Below, one piece after another: positions 9,936 through 18,167 of a stretch of 64,000 nt of DNA. Each line of letters opens with the position of its first letter. The stretch's first letter is position 1. The stretch spans positions 186,001-250,000 of the forward strand of contig NZ_NSBT01000037.1 in assembly GCF_002285435.1 (NCBI RefSeq). Reading direction: 5' to 3'. The DNA comes from Actibacterium ureilyticum. GTDB taxonomy: Bacteria > Pseudomonadota > Alphaproteobacteria > Rhodobacterales > Rhodobacteraceae. A program made the position numbers and the translations under genes. The notes under the pieces are model-generated. The model had not been told where the DNA came from. It did no database searches and saw nothing but the letters and a program-made list of their open reading frames with translations.

Positions 9936-10775
9936 ATGTCATTCGATCCATTCCGTCATTTCGGCCGCACCCTCATCGTCGGATTTACGTTCATCAGCGT
10001 TGCGGGGCTGCCTGCGAAAGCTGCTCCGGTTCGTAAAGCGGCGCCCAAGGTTGTCTTTGAGCCCGCTCTTTTGCCCGTGCATTGTCACGATGAAGACGAC
10101 AGGGACCGGCAGCGGCGGAGCCCCGCTCCGGCGCCCGAGCCCGAGCCGGAGTCCGGCCCAATCACCGATCCCGATCTGATCCTGCAGAATGGTGACGTTT
10201 CTGGTCCGGTGGTTGTCGACTTTGATGGCAATGCGAATGCGATGGTTGAACGTCAGCCCTTTCGCGGCTCTGCCGTGCGGTTTCTGCATCAGGTCGACTG
10301 TCACACCAGCTCAAGCAAATTGGACAAGCGTGTTACCGAACAGGTTTTGAAACGCCATGCGGACACTGGCAGACATTGCCCCGCCGTTCCGGATCCCTAC
10401 CTCATCGACTGTATCGCGGCACATTATGAAGAAATCGCAAAAAGCCTGCCCAGGACCGGCGAAGCGGGCAAGGCGCGGAAAGCATTTGCGACGGCGGCAT
10501 CAAAGCTTCGGAGCGTCGTTCGCCAGACCCGCGACGAAACGCTGGAGCCAAAGCGTTATGCGGTCAATTCAGCTTCTGGAACAACGCGTTCTCCGCGCAT
10601 GCTTCAACCGGTCGCGCCGTCACGCCAAAGGGCCGCGATTGCCGCCGCCGTCAACATCGTGACCGAGCTTCAGACCACACTTCTAAGATCCGTTGACAGT
10701 TCGGCGCAGCGCCATCTTCATTTTCAACAAATCGCAAGTGCGATCGACAGCGACAAGGTGCTGCTCCGATCCTGA
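9936..10775 (+). CDS. unknown secreted protein
   Basis: I do not recognise the family. The 279-residue product has an N-terminal signal peptide (hydrophobic residues about 12-24, likely cleavage after AKA near residue 29). A charged linker with a run of Pro/Glu follows (about residues 62-73), then a basic, alanine-rich helical C-terminal half. Four cysteines lie in the mature part between about residues 50 and 150. An AAGGA site sits 7 bases before the ATG. The gene and its upstream region are visibly less GC-rich than the neighbours, which hints at recent acquisition. It converges on the transglycosylase gene. Confidence 0.6.
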   Translation: MSFDPFRHFGRTLIVGFTFISVAGLPAKAAPVRKAAPKVVFEPALLPVHCHDEDDRDRQRRSPAPAPEPEPESGPITDPDLILQNGDVSGPVVVDFDGNANAMVERQPFRGSAVRFLHQVDCHTSSSKLDKRVTEQVLKRHADTGRHCPAVPDPYLIDCIAAHYEEIAKSLPRTGEAGKARKAFATAASKLRSVVRQTRDETLEPKRYAVNSASGTTRSPRMLQPVAPSRQRAAIAAAVNIVTELQTTLLRSVDSSAQRHLHFQQIASAIDSDKVLLRS

Positions 10776-10820
10776 AACGCCGTTGCGCTCGGCGGATGTG
10801 CCGTTTTTTGCGGTCCGCGC

Positions 10821-11408
10821 CTAGCTGCCCCAGATCTTCTTGACGTAGTTCTTGGTCTCGCGATAGGGCGGCACGCCGTTGTATTTCTGGACCGCGCCCG
10901 GACCCGCGTTATAGGCCGCCAGCGCCAGCCGCCAGCTGCGGAACGTGTCGTATTGCTGGCGCAGATAGCGCGCGCCGCCTTCCAGGTTCTGGTGCGGGTC
11001 ATGCGGGTTCACGCCCAGCTTGCGCGCGGTGGCGGGCATCAGCTGTGCCAACCCGATGGCGCCCTTGTGGCTGCGCGCACGGGCGTTCCAGCCGCTTTCC
11101 TGCTGCACCAGGCGCAGGAACAGATCCTCGGGCACCCCGTGGCGCCGGGCCACATCGCGCGCCACATGCAGGTATTCGCCGCGATACTTGCCCGCATAGG
11201 CGGGGCTGGCGAATTTCGACGGCGTCACCACCGACGGCGGCTGCAACCGGATCGAGTTGTTGTATTGGCTGGTCGCGCGGGTATCCAGAACCCGTGTCTG
11301 CGACTTGAACAGATGTGCCCGCGATTTCGAGCTGAGCGCACTTTCCGCAAGTGCCGAACTGGCCAGCCCCATCGCACCGGCCGCAATCACCATCGTCAGA
11401 TACCGCAT
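10821..11408 (-). CDS. soluble-type lytic transglycosylase (SLT domain)
   Basis: Protein of 195 residues with a signal peptide (residues 1 to about 21, ending ALAES). The C-terminal half is an SLT/lysozyme-like domain: [10 protein letters not shown] carries the catalytic Glu (about residue 104), followed by [13 protein letters not shown] and [10 protein letters not shown], the standard motifs. It cleaves glycan strands of peptidoglycan in the periplasm. The ATG at 11408 is preferred over a longer frame because it places the signal peptide at the N-terminus. It is divergent from ssb. Confidence 0.9.
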   Translation of the reverse strand: MRYLTMVIAAGAMGLASSALAESALSSKSRAHLFKSQTRVLDTRATSQYNNSIRLQPPSVVTPSKFASPAYAGKYRGEYLHVARDVARRHGVPEDLFLRLVQQESGWNARARSHKGAIGLAQLMPATARKLGVNPHDPHQNLEGGARYLRQQYDTFRSWRLALAAYNAGPGAVQKYNGVPPYRETKNYVKKIWGS

Positions 11409-11568
11409 CCCCGACCGAACCCCTCGTAACCTCGACGCCGGGACTATACTGTAAAATCCGCTTTTCGCCACCCTTGCGATGCGGCTGGGCAAAATTGACC
11501 TTTCATTAACGCTGTTGGGGTGGTGTAACGATGCAACTGCGACAGATCAGATTCGATGGGAGCAAGGC

Positions 11569-12069
11569 ATGGCTGGATCGGTGAACAAGGTAATCCTGGT
11601 GGGCAATCTGGGGCGCGATCCGGAAGTGCGCAGCTTTCAGAACGGCGGCAAGGTGTGCAACCTGCGCATCGCCACGTCCGAGAACTGGAAGGACCGCAAC
11701 ACCGGCGAACGGCGCGAGCGGACCGAATGGCATTCGGTCGCGATCTTTTCCGAGCCGCTGGCCCGCATCGCCGAACAATACCTGCGCAAGGGCTCCAAGG
11801 TCTATATCGAGGGTCAGCTGGAAACCCGCAAATGGCAGGACCAGTCCGGCCAGGACCGCTATTCGACCGAGGTCGTGCTGCGCCCCTATCGCGGTGAACT
11901 GACCCTGCTGGACAGCCGGAACGAAGGCGGCGGCGGCGGTGGGTATGGCGGCGGCAGCGGTGGCGGCGGCTATGTCGACGACCGCTCGGGCGGCTATGGC
12001 GGCGGCCCCTCCTCGGGCGGCCCAGGACCGGCCCCGGCCAACGATCTGGACGACGAGATCCCGTTCTAG
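11569..12069 (+). CDS. ssb: single-stranded DNA-binding protein
   Basis: Protein of 166 residues: an N-terminal OB-fold ([16 protein letters not shown], then [11 protein letters not shown]) followed by a glycine-rich flexible linker and the acidic tip DDEIPF that recruits partner proteins. It coats single-stranded DNA during replication, recombination and repair. The start follows GGGAG. A strong terminator lies directly after the gene, so it is probably transcribed alone. Confidence 0.97.
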   Translation: MAGSVNKVILVGNLGRDPEVRSFQNGGKVCNLRIATSENWKDRNTGERRERTEWHSVAIFSEPLARIAEQYLRKGSKVYIEGQLETRKWQDQSGQDRYSTEVVLRPYRGELTLLDSRNEGGGGGGYGGGSGGGGYVDDRSGGYGGGPSSGGPGPAPANDLDDEIPF

Positions 12070-12099
12070 GAACCGCGAACGGATCGGCAACGGCACAGG

Positions 12100-12127
12100 C
12101 GCCGGGCATGTCACTGCCCGGCGTTTT
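12100..12127 (+). terminator. rho-independent terminator of ssb
   Basis: CGCCGGGCA (12100-12108) pairs with TGCCCGGCG (12115-12123) across a 6-base loop and is followed by TTTT. It lies 31 bases after the ssb stop codon. Confidence 0.85.
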
Positions 12128-12232
12128 CATATGTGCATTATCGAACCAACCATGCGCCAACTGTTGGAATATCCATCGCAAGCGCACAGGTCTATTCCGT
12201 GGTCAAACGCAAACGACCCATCGGAGAGACCC

Positions 12233-12634
12233 ATGTCCACCACCCTGAAACCCCACGCGCCCAAAGCGCTTGCCGCCCTGCGCATCATCACCGCGCTGCT
12301 TTTCATTGCCCATGGCACGCAAAAGCTCTTTGGCTTTCCGGCGGCCGAGTTCCAGCCCCAGGCCTTTACCCTGCTGTGGTTCGGCGCGGTGATCGAGCTG
12401 GTCGGCGGCACGCTATTGCTGCTGGGCCTGTTCACCCGGCCTACCGCCTTTTTGCTGTCCGGTGAAATGGCCGTGGCCTATTTCATGTTCCACGCGCCCA
12501 ACAGCTTCTTTCCGGCCCTGAACGGCGGGGACGCGGCGATCCTGTTCAGCTTCATCTTTCTGTATCTGCTGTTCGAAGGCCCCGGCGCGCTGGCGCTGGA
12601 CAATGCCCGCGCGGACAAACGCGCTGCCGCCTGA
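12233..12634 (+). CDS. DoxX family membrane protein
   Basis: Protein of 133 residues with four predicted membrane helices and the DoxX layout: RIITALLFIAHGTQKLFGF at the first helix, then ELVGGTLLLLGLFTRPTAF, and a final helix ending in LLFEGPGALALD. DoxX-like proteins are linked to quinone or thiosulfate redox chemistry in some organisms, but the role here is not known. A GGAGAG ribosome site precedes the ATG. The gene is flanked by terminators and looks monocistronic. Confidence 0.88.
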   Translation: MSTTLKPHAPKALAALRIITALLFIAHGTQKLFGFPAAEFQPQAFTLLWFGAVIELVGGTLLLLGLFTRPTAFLLSGEMAVAYFMFHAPNSFFPALNGGDAAILFSFIFLYLLFEGPGALALDNARADKRAAA

Positions 12635-12709
12635 TCGAACGGCGCCGCCGATGCGTCCGTCACCCGGCGGCGGATGGGCGGGCGTCCGTTCGGCGCGCCC
12701 TGAGTACCC

Positions 12710-12742
12710 GAAGGCCCGCACGCTGATCGCGCGCGGGCCTTC
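12710..12742. terminator. bidirectional terminator between doxX-like and dioxygenase genes
   Basis: GAAGGCCCGC (12710-12719) is the exact inverse of GCGGGCCTTC (12733-12742). It separates two convergent genes. T-runs are short, so efficiency is uncertain. Confidence 0.55.
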
Positions 12743-12745
12743 GTA

Positions 12746-13612
12746 TCATTCGCCGGGCTTCGGCGGCATCTCGCCCCCGGGGAAGCCACCGGCGGGCGGC
12801 GCCATGCCCGCCGACCGCTCGGCGTCGAAATCGACCGGGATGGTCAGGGTGCCGCGATAGCCGGTATCCGGCGCGCCGGTCAGCGCCACGGTCTGCTGCG
12901 TCAGCTGCGCGGCGGTGTTGTCGGCAAAGACATTGTCGCTGGACAGTGTGATCCGGCCCAGGTTGCGGGTCCCGTTGGGATAGCGCGCATCGGCGGCATA
13001 GACCGCGGCGCAGTCGGCCTCGGGGAACGCCATCTGCGCGGTCAGCACCGACGCCGCGCCCGAGACCGCCGCCTCGGCGCTTTCGAACACCTCGAAATGG
13101 ATATGCGGCCAGCGCCCGTCATAGCAGCCGGGGAAGATCGTGGTGAACGACACCCGGCCATCGGCATCGGCAACGCCCACACCGCGCAGGAAATTCGCGT
13201 CCTCGATATCGTAAAGCGAATAATCCCCAACCGTGTCGCAATGCCAGACATAGATCGCGTGCCCGTCGAGCGGCGCGCCGTCGGCGGCATTGGCCAGCCT
13301 CAGGTCCAGATCCAGCTGCACGCCCTCGGCCACCGGGGTCAGCGCGCCGAAGGACGGGCGCAGGTCGCGGCGGATGACGCCCGCCTCGGTCAGGACGTTC
13401 TGCGCGGTGCCGCCACGGGTCACGGTGCCATCGGCGGGATAGGGTCCCTGGGTTTCCCAGGGCAGCGCGGTCAGCACATTGGCCATCGCCTGTGCCCCGC
13501 CCGCCGCGCCCAGGCCCAGACCGCCCAGCACGGTCAGAAACCGCCGGCGCCCCAGCATACGGGGCAGATCATGGGCAAAGCCAAGGTCGTGTGAATGGGG
13601 ATCGTCGGTCAT
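12746..13612 (-). CDS. Tat-type intradiol ring-cleavage dioxygenase family protein
   Basis: Protein of 288 residues. Intradiol dioxygenases open catechol-type rings between the two hydroxyls using a non-haem Fe(III) held by two Tyr and two His. Candidate ligands are Tyr131 (GDYSLYD), Tyr164, and His170/His172 in CYDGRWPHIHFEVF. The N-terminus carries GRRRFLTVLGG followed by a hydrophobic stretch, a twin-arginine-type signal, so the enzyme is probably exported. Such extracytoplasmic members are known as protocatechuate-dioxygenase-beta-like proteins of undefined substrate. No aromatic catabolic genes adjoin it. The ATG at 13612 is preferred over one 33 bases upstream by its ribosome site. Confidence 0.82.
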   Translation of the reverse strand: MTDDPHSHDLGFAHDLPRMLGRRRFLTVLGGLGLGAAGGAQAMANVLTALPWETQGPYPADGTVTRGGTAQNVLTEAGVIRRDLRPSFGALTPVAEGVQLDLDLRLANAADGAPLDGHAIYVWHCDTVGDYSLYDIEDANFLRGVGVADADGRVSFTTIFPGCYDGRWPHIHFEVFESAEAAVSGAASVLTAQMAFPEADCAAVYAADARYPNGTRNLGRITLSSDNVFADNTAAQLTQQTVALTGAPDTGYRGTLTIPVDFDAERSAGMAPPAGGFPGGEMPPKPGE

Positions 13613-13717
13613 CTTGCCTGCTCTCCTCTGAGTGGGTTGCGTCATCGCATCAGAGCTTCAACGGATGCGGGCCGCGCATCTGTCGCAGGCTTCAAGATAT
13701 TTCGGCCTGACCCTGCG

Positions 13718-14854
13718 TCAACCGGGCGCGCGGACCCCGTCCCGCGCCGCCAGCGCATCGCGCATCACCGCGCGCACAAGATCGGGGTTCACGTCGCTGG
13801 TGACAAAGGCCTGACCGATCCCGCGCGCCAGGATAAAGCGCAGCTTGCCATCCAGCACCTTCTTGTCCTGCGCCATCAGCGCCAGCAACCCGTCCGCATC
13901 GGGCAGATCGCCGGGAATGTCCGCCAGATCGCGTTTCATCCCCATCGCCGCCAGATGCGCGCGCACGCGGCTCGGCTCTTCCTGGCTGCATAGGCCCATC
14001 CGCGCCGACAGCTCGAACGCCAGTGCGCAGCCGATCGCCACCCCCTCGCCATGCAGCAGCCGGTCGGAATAGCCCGTCGCGGCCTCAAGCGCGTGGCCGA
14101 ACGTGTGGCCCAGGTTCAAAAGCGCGCGGTCGCCCTGTTCGGTCTCGTCCCGCACGACGATATCGGCCTTCATCTGGACGGACCGGCGCACCGCCTCGAT
14201 CCGGGCGGCCATGTCACCGGCGGCCAGCGCGGGGCCGTTGGCCTCCAGCCATTCGAAGAAATCGGCGTCGCCCAGCAGCCCGTATTTCGCCACCTCGCCA
14301 TAGCCCGACAGGAAATCGCGCGGGTCCAGCGTGCCCAGAACGGCCGTGTCGGCCAGCACCAGGCTGGGCTGGTGAAACGCGCCGATCAGGTTCTTGCCCA
14401 GGGGCGAGTTGATGCCGGTCTTGCCGCCCACGGAACTGTCGACCTGCGCCAGCAGGGTCGTGGGGATCTGCACGAAACGCACGCCGCGCCGCAGGATCGC
14501 GGCGGCAAAGCCCACCAGATCGCCGATCACCCCGCCACCCAGGGCCACGACCACATCTCGGCGCTCGACCTTTTGTTCCAGCAGCCATTCGACGGCTTGC
14601 GTCAGGTGGGGCCAGCTTTTGGTCCCCTCGCCCGCCGGCAGGGTCAGCGCAATCATGTCGATCCCGGCGTCCGAAAGCCCGGCGCGCAACCCCTCGAGAT
14701 GCAGCGCGGCGACATTGGCATCGGTGATGACCGCCACGCGTGGCCGCGACAAAAATGGCGCGATCAGCGCCCCGGACCGGTCCAGCAGCCCCGCGCCGAT
14801 CAGAACGTCATAGGCGCGGTCATCCAACGGGACATGCACGGTGGTTTGGGTCAC
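13718..14854 (-). CDS. aroB: 3-dehydroquinate synthase
   Basis: Second enzyme of the shikimate pathway, converting DAHP to 3-dehydroquinate; NAD and a divalent metal are needed. Family motifs include GGGVIGDLVGFAA (NAD binding), IPTTLLAQVDSSVGGKTGIN and LLNLGHTFGHALE with metal-binding histidines. Protein of 378 residues. The preferred start is a GTG at 14854, placed 8 bases after GAGGAGGT, which itself codes for the last residues of aroK; an upstream ATG at 14878 would overlap aroK. Translational coupling with aroK is therefore likely. Confidence 0.95.
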   Translation of the reverse strand: MTQTTVHVPLDDRAYDVLIGAGLLDRSGALIAPFLSRPRVAVITDANVAALHLEGLRAGLSDAGIDMIALTLPAGEGTKSWPHLTQAVEWLLEQKVERRDVVVALGGGVIGDLVGFAAAILRRGVRFVQIPTTLLAQVDSSVGGKTGINSPLGKNLIGAFHQPSLVLADTAVLGTLDPRDFLSGYGEVAKYGLLGDADFFEWLEANGPALAAGDMAARIEAVRRSVQMKADIVVRDETEQGDRALLNLGHTFGHALEAATGYSDRLLHGEGVAIGCALAFELSARMGLCSQEEPSRVRAHLAAMGMKRDLADIPGDLPDADGLLALMAQDKKVLDGKLRFILARGIGQAFVTSDVNPDLVRAVMRDALAARDGVRAPG

Positions 14855-14858
14855 GGGT

Positions 14859-15404
14859 TCAGACCTCCTCGACAACATCTGGGCGGGTTTTCAGGGCGCT
14901 CAGCACGGCTTGCGCGGTATCGGCGACCGAATAATCGGGCTGCACCGCGACCGTCAGGTCGGCCTGGGCATAGACCGGCACGCGCTGGTCATAAAGCGCG
15001 GAAAGCGTGGCATGAGGGTCCTCGGTCCGCAGCAGCGGGCGCGTGTCCTTGTGCCGGACCCGGTTCCACAACAGCTCCAGATCGGCGTTCAGCCAGACCG
15101 ACACCCCCAGATCGTGGATCAACGCGCGGTTTCCCGCCGACATAAAGGCACCGCCGCCGGTCGACAGGACGCCCTGCCCGGCCTCCATCAAACGGCGGAT
15201 CACTTGCGTTTCCTTCTGGCGAAAGAACGCCTCGCCATCGCGGGCGAAGATCTCGGCGATCGACATGTTCGAGGCTTTGACGATCTCTTCGTCGCTGTCC
15301 AGGAACGGCACGTCCAGCAGCCGGGCCAGGGCGGTGCCGACGGCGGTTTTCCCCGCCCCCATCATGCCCACCATCACGATCGTCTTGTTGACCCGAAAGC
15401 CCAT
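14859..15404 (-). CDS. aroK: shikimate kinase
   Basis: Phosphorylates shikimate at O3. Protein of 181 residues with the P-loop GMMGAGKT (about residues 13-20), the DSDEE metal/shikimate segment, an FRQKET segment and GGGAFM. The frame stays open far upstream, but the ATG at 15404 gives the normal length and places the P-loop correctly. It is the first gene of an aroK-aroB pair; this fused order is common in proteobacteria. It diverges from the small membrane protein gene. Confidence 0.95.
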   Translation of the reverse strand: MGFRVNKTIVMVGMMGAGKTAVGTALARLLDVPFLDSDEEIVKASNMSIAEIFARDGEAFFRQKETQVIRRLMEAGQGVLSTGGGAFMSAGNRALIHDLGVSVWLNADLELLWNRVRHKDTRPLLRTEDPHATLSALYDQRVPVYAQADLTVAVQPDYSVADTAQAVLSALKTRPDVVEEV

Positions 15405-15519
15405 TATGGGCAGCCTCTCGCTAAGTTTTGCGTTTCGGCCCCTGAATGACGTGAACTTGCCGGGAATGCCATATATAATCGTCACAAAGCATACGAGGCA
15501 GAAGACAAAGGCAGGTAAA

Positions 15520-15654
15520 ATGGGGCGTCTGATCAAGTTGCTTCTCTTTCTGATTGTTCTGGCCGGCACAGCGCTGGTCGTGTTCGCGTTTCTGGGCGAT
15601 CTCAGCCCGCAGCGCGAAGAGGTACAGGTGCCGGTAACACTGGATGCGAATTGA
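15520..15654 (+). CDS. small single-span membrane protein (44 aa)
   Basis: A short gene with a basic start (MGRLIK), one strongly hydrophobic helix (about residues 5-26) and a short acidic or polar tail. No function is recognised. It overlaps the next gene by 11 bases and shares its upstream region with aroK, so it is the first cistron of a four-gene rightward block ending in xerD. The coding case rests on the helix, a modest ribosome site (GCAGGT) and the tight overlap. Confidence 0.68.
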   Translation: MGRLIKLLLFLIVLAGTALVVFAFLGDLSPQREEVQVPVTLDAN

Positions 15655-17182
15655 GCTTTCTCTTGTCCTGACAGTGACATTGGCCCTTGCGGGCACCGCG
15701 CGCGCCCAGAGCGAGGATCCGCTTTCGGCGATCGACTGGTTGTCGGAATCGGTGCGCGAGGACATCCAGGTGCCACGCGGCCATGACGGGGCCGTGGTCC
15801 AAAGCGCAGCACCCCCGGCGGTCAGCGTGACGCCGCTGGACACGCCGCGGCTGGATTCGGTCGGGCTGTTGCCCGGGTCGACCACCGGGCTGCCCGCCGA
15901 TCTGTGGGGCGATACCGGCGCGGTCGAGATCGCGCGCCTGATCCGCGCCACCCCAAGCGAGACCCTGCCCGCGGTGCAGGATCTGTTCTATATGCTGCTG
16001 CTGGCCGAGCTGGACCCGCCCGAAAAGGGGGCCGCCGATGACGGCGTGATCCTGTTGGCGCGGCTGGACAAGCTGCTGGAGATGGGCGCGCTGGAACAGG
16101 CGCGCGCGTTGCTGGAACGCACCGATCCGGCGCAGCCCGCGCTGTTCCGGCGGTGGTTCGACATCTCGCTTCTGACCGGGCACGAGGACCGCGCCTGTCG
16201 GGCGATGCGGGCCACGCCCGATCTGGCGCCGACCTTTCCGGCGCGGATCTTCTGCCTGGCGCGCGGCAATGACTGGAACGCCGCCGCGCTCAGCCTGGAA
16301 ACCGGCCGCGCGCTGAACCACATCACCGAATATCAGGACGCGCTGCTGGCGCGGTTCCTGCACCCCGAACTGGCCGAGGATCAACCGCCCCTGCCCGCGC
16401 CGTCGCGGCCCAGCCCGCTGGTCTTTCGCCTGCTCGAGGCAATCGGCGAGCCGCTGCCGACCAACAGCCTGCCGGTGGCCTTTGCCCAGGCCGACCTGCG
16501 GCACAATGGCGGCTGGAAGGCGCGGATCGATGCCGCCGAACGCCTGGCGCGGCGCGGCGCGATCAGCCCCAACCAGTTGCTTGGCATTTATACCGAGGCG
16601 CTGCCGGCGGCCTCGGGCGGGGTCTGGGACCGGGTGGCGGCGGTGCAGAAGCTGGATGTCGCGCTGATCTCGGGCGATACCGATGCGGTGCAGCGCGCCC
16701 TGCCCGCGGCCTGGTCGGAAATGCGCGCCGCGGGGCTGGTGGTGCCGCTGTCGCGGCTTTACGGCCCGCGTCTGGCGCGGCTGGCGCTGGGGGGTACGGC
16801 CAAGAGCATGGCGTTCCGCGCCGGGCTGCTCAGCGACGATTACGAGGCGATTGCCAGCACCCATGGCCCGCTCAGCCGCGACGAGACCCTGCTGCGGATG
16901 ATCGCAACCGGCCAGCCCGGCCCCGACCCGATGCGCCAGCCCCTGCCGGCGGCGGTGCAACAGGCCTTTGCCGACGCCACGCTGGGCGAGAACATGCGCT
17001 ATCGGCTGGAACATCGCGAGATCGGCGAGGCGATCCTGATGGCGCTGCAACTGATCGCCGACGGGGCCGAGGGCGACCCCACCGACGTGACCGAGGGGCT
17101 GGTGCTGCTGCGGCAGGTCGGGTTGGAGGACGCGGCGCGGCGGATCGCGCTGCAACTGCTGATCCTGGGGCGCGACACATGA
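15644..17182 (+). CDS. unknown secreted alpha-helical protein
   Basis: Protein of 512 residues with a clear signal peptide (hydrophobic residues 3-18, cleavage after ARA near residue 21). The mature part is rich in Leu, Ala and Glu and looks like a helical-repeat (TPR-like) scaffold, but I see no catalytic motif and no named family. It starts 11 bases inside the preceding small-protein gene and ends with an ATGA overlap with xerD, so translation of the three is probably coupled. A periplasmic role is inferred from the signal peptide only. Confidence 0.75.
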   Translation: MRIELSLVLTVTLALAGTARAQSEDPLSAIDWLSESVREDIQVPRGHDGAVVQSAAPPAVSVTPLDTPRLDSVGLLPGSTTGLPADLWGDTGAVEIARLIRATPSETLPAVQDLFYMLLLAELDPPEKGAADDGVILLARLDKLLEMGALEQARALLERTDPAQPALFRRWFDISLLTGHEDRACRAMRATPDLAPTFPARIFCLARGNDWNAAALSLETGRALNHITEYQDALLARFLHPELAEDQPPLPAPSRPSPLVFRLLEAIGEPLPTNSLPVAFAQADLRHNGGWKARIDAAERLARRGAISPNQLLGIYTEALPAASGGVWDRVAAVQKLDVALISGDTDAVQRALPAAWSEMRAAGLVVPLSRLYGPRLARLALGGTAKSMAFRAGLLSDDYEAIASTHGPLSRDETLLRMIATGQPGPDPMRQPLPAAVQQAFADATLGENMRYRLEHREIGEAILMALQLIADGAEGDPTDVTEGLVLLRQVGLEDAARRIALQLLILGRDT

Positions 17183-18111
17183 CCCCCGACGCCGCGCGCT
17201 GGATCGCCACCTTTCTGGACGCGCAGGCCGCCGAGATGGACGCGGCGCGCAACACCGTGCTGGCCTATGCCCGCGACCTGAAGGATTTTCAGGGCTGGCT
17301 GGACCGCCGCGGCCTGGCCTTTGCCGCTGTCAGCCGCGCCGATATCGAAGCCTATCTGATCGCCTGCGACGCCCAGGGTCTGGCCCGCAGCACCCGCGCC
17401 CGGCGGCTGTCGTCGATCAAGCAGTTGTTCCGTTTCGCGTTCGAGGAAGGCTGGCGCGCCGATAATCCGGCGATCCAGATCAAGGGGCCGGGCAAGGAAA
17501 AGCGCCTGCCCAAGACGCTGGATATTGCCGAGGTCGACCGCCTGCTTGCGGCGGCCGCCACGCCTGGGCGCGACGCGGTCCGCAACCAGTGCCTCATGCA
17601 GTTGCTTTACGCCACCGGCATGCGCGTCAGCGAACTGGTCTCGCTGCCCGTGGCGGCGGTGCGGGGCGATCCGCGCATGGTGCTGGTGCGCGGCAAGGGC
17701 GGCAAGGAACGGCTGGTGCCGCTGTCGCCGCCCGCGCGCGCGGCGGTGGCGGGCTGGCTGGCCGAACGCGATACGGCCGAGGACGCGGCCCGCGCCAAGG
17801 GCATTCCGGCCAGCCGGTTCCTGTTCCCCTCGCGCGCGAAAGAGGGCCACCTGACACGGCACCGGTTCTATATCCTGATCAAGTCGCTGGCGGTGCAGGC
17901 GGGCGTCGATCCGGGCAAGGTCACGCCGCACACCCTGCGCCATGCCTTTGCCACCCACCTGCTGGCGGGCGGCGCCGATCTGCGCACGATCCAGACGCTG
18001 CTGGGACATGCCGATATCTCGACCACCGAAATCTATACCCATGTGCTGGACGAGCGGCTGAAAAACCTGGTGCTGGAACACCACCCGCTGGCGAAACCGG
18101 ACAAGGGCTGA
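17179..18111 (+). CDS. xerD: site-specific tyrosine recombinase XerD
   Basis: Protein of 310 residues. With XerC it resolves chromosome dimers at dif during division. The N-terminal SAM-like core-binding domain spans about residues 5-90. Catalytic residues are visible in order: Arg149 (TGMRVSEL), Lys173 (RGKGGKER), His251 and Arg254 (HTLRHAFATH), His277 (LLGHADIS) and the nucleophile Tyr286 (TEIYTHV). Its length and position match a chromosomal housekeeping recombinase and not a phage integrase; no attachment site or phage genes adjoin. Confidence 0.92.
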   Translation: MTPDAARWIATFLDAQAAEMDAARNTVLAYARDLKDFQGWLDRRGLAFAAVSRADIEAYLIACDAQGLARSTRARRLSSIKQLFRFAFEEGWRADNPAIQIKGPGKEKRLPKTLDIAEVDRLLAAAATPGRDAVRNQCLMQLLYATGMRVSELVSLPVAAVRGDPRMVLVRGKGGKERLVPLSPPARAAVAGWLAERDTAEDAARAKGIPASRFLFPSRAKEGHLTRHRFYILIKSLAVQAGVDPGKVTPHTLRHAFATHLLAGGADLRTIQTLLGHADISTTEIYTHVLDERLKNLVLEHHPLAKPDKG

Positions 18112-18116
18112 CTTGA

Positions 18117-18148
18117 TCCCGCCGCGCCGCTGCGCATATCTGGCGGGA
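18117..18148 (+). other. hairpin between xerD and corC-like gene
   Basis: TCCCGCC (18117-18123) pairs with GGCGGGA (18142-18148). No T-run follows, so termination is doubtful. Confidence 0.35.
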
Positions 18149-18167
18149 CAACAACACCGGACCACCG

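Noticed and set aside
15405-15812. A longer shikimate kinase with a 136-residue N-terminal extension
   Set aside because: The extension is antisense to the small membrane protein and the secreted protein genes; the ATG at 15404 gives the usual length.
17179-18111. XerD as a sign of an integrated element
   Set aside because: It is the housekeeping recombinase type, in conserved chromosomal order, with no attachment site or mobile genes near it.
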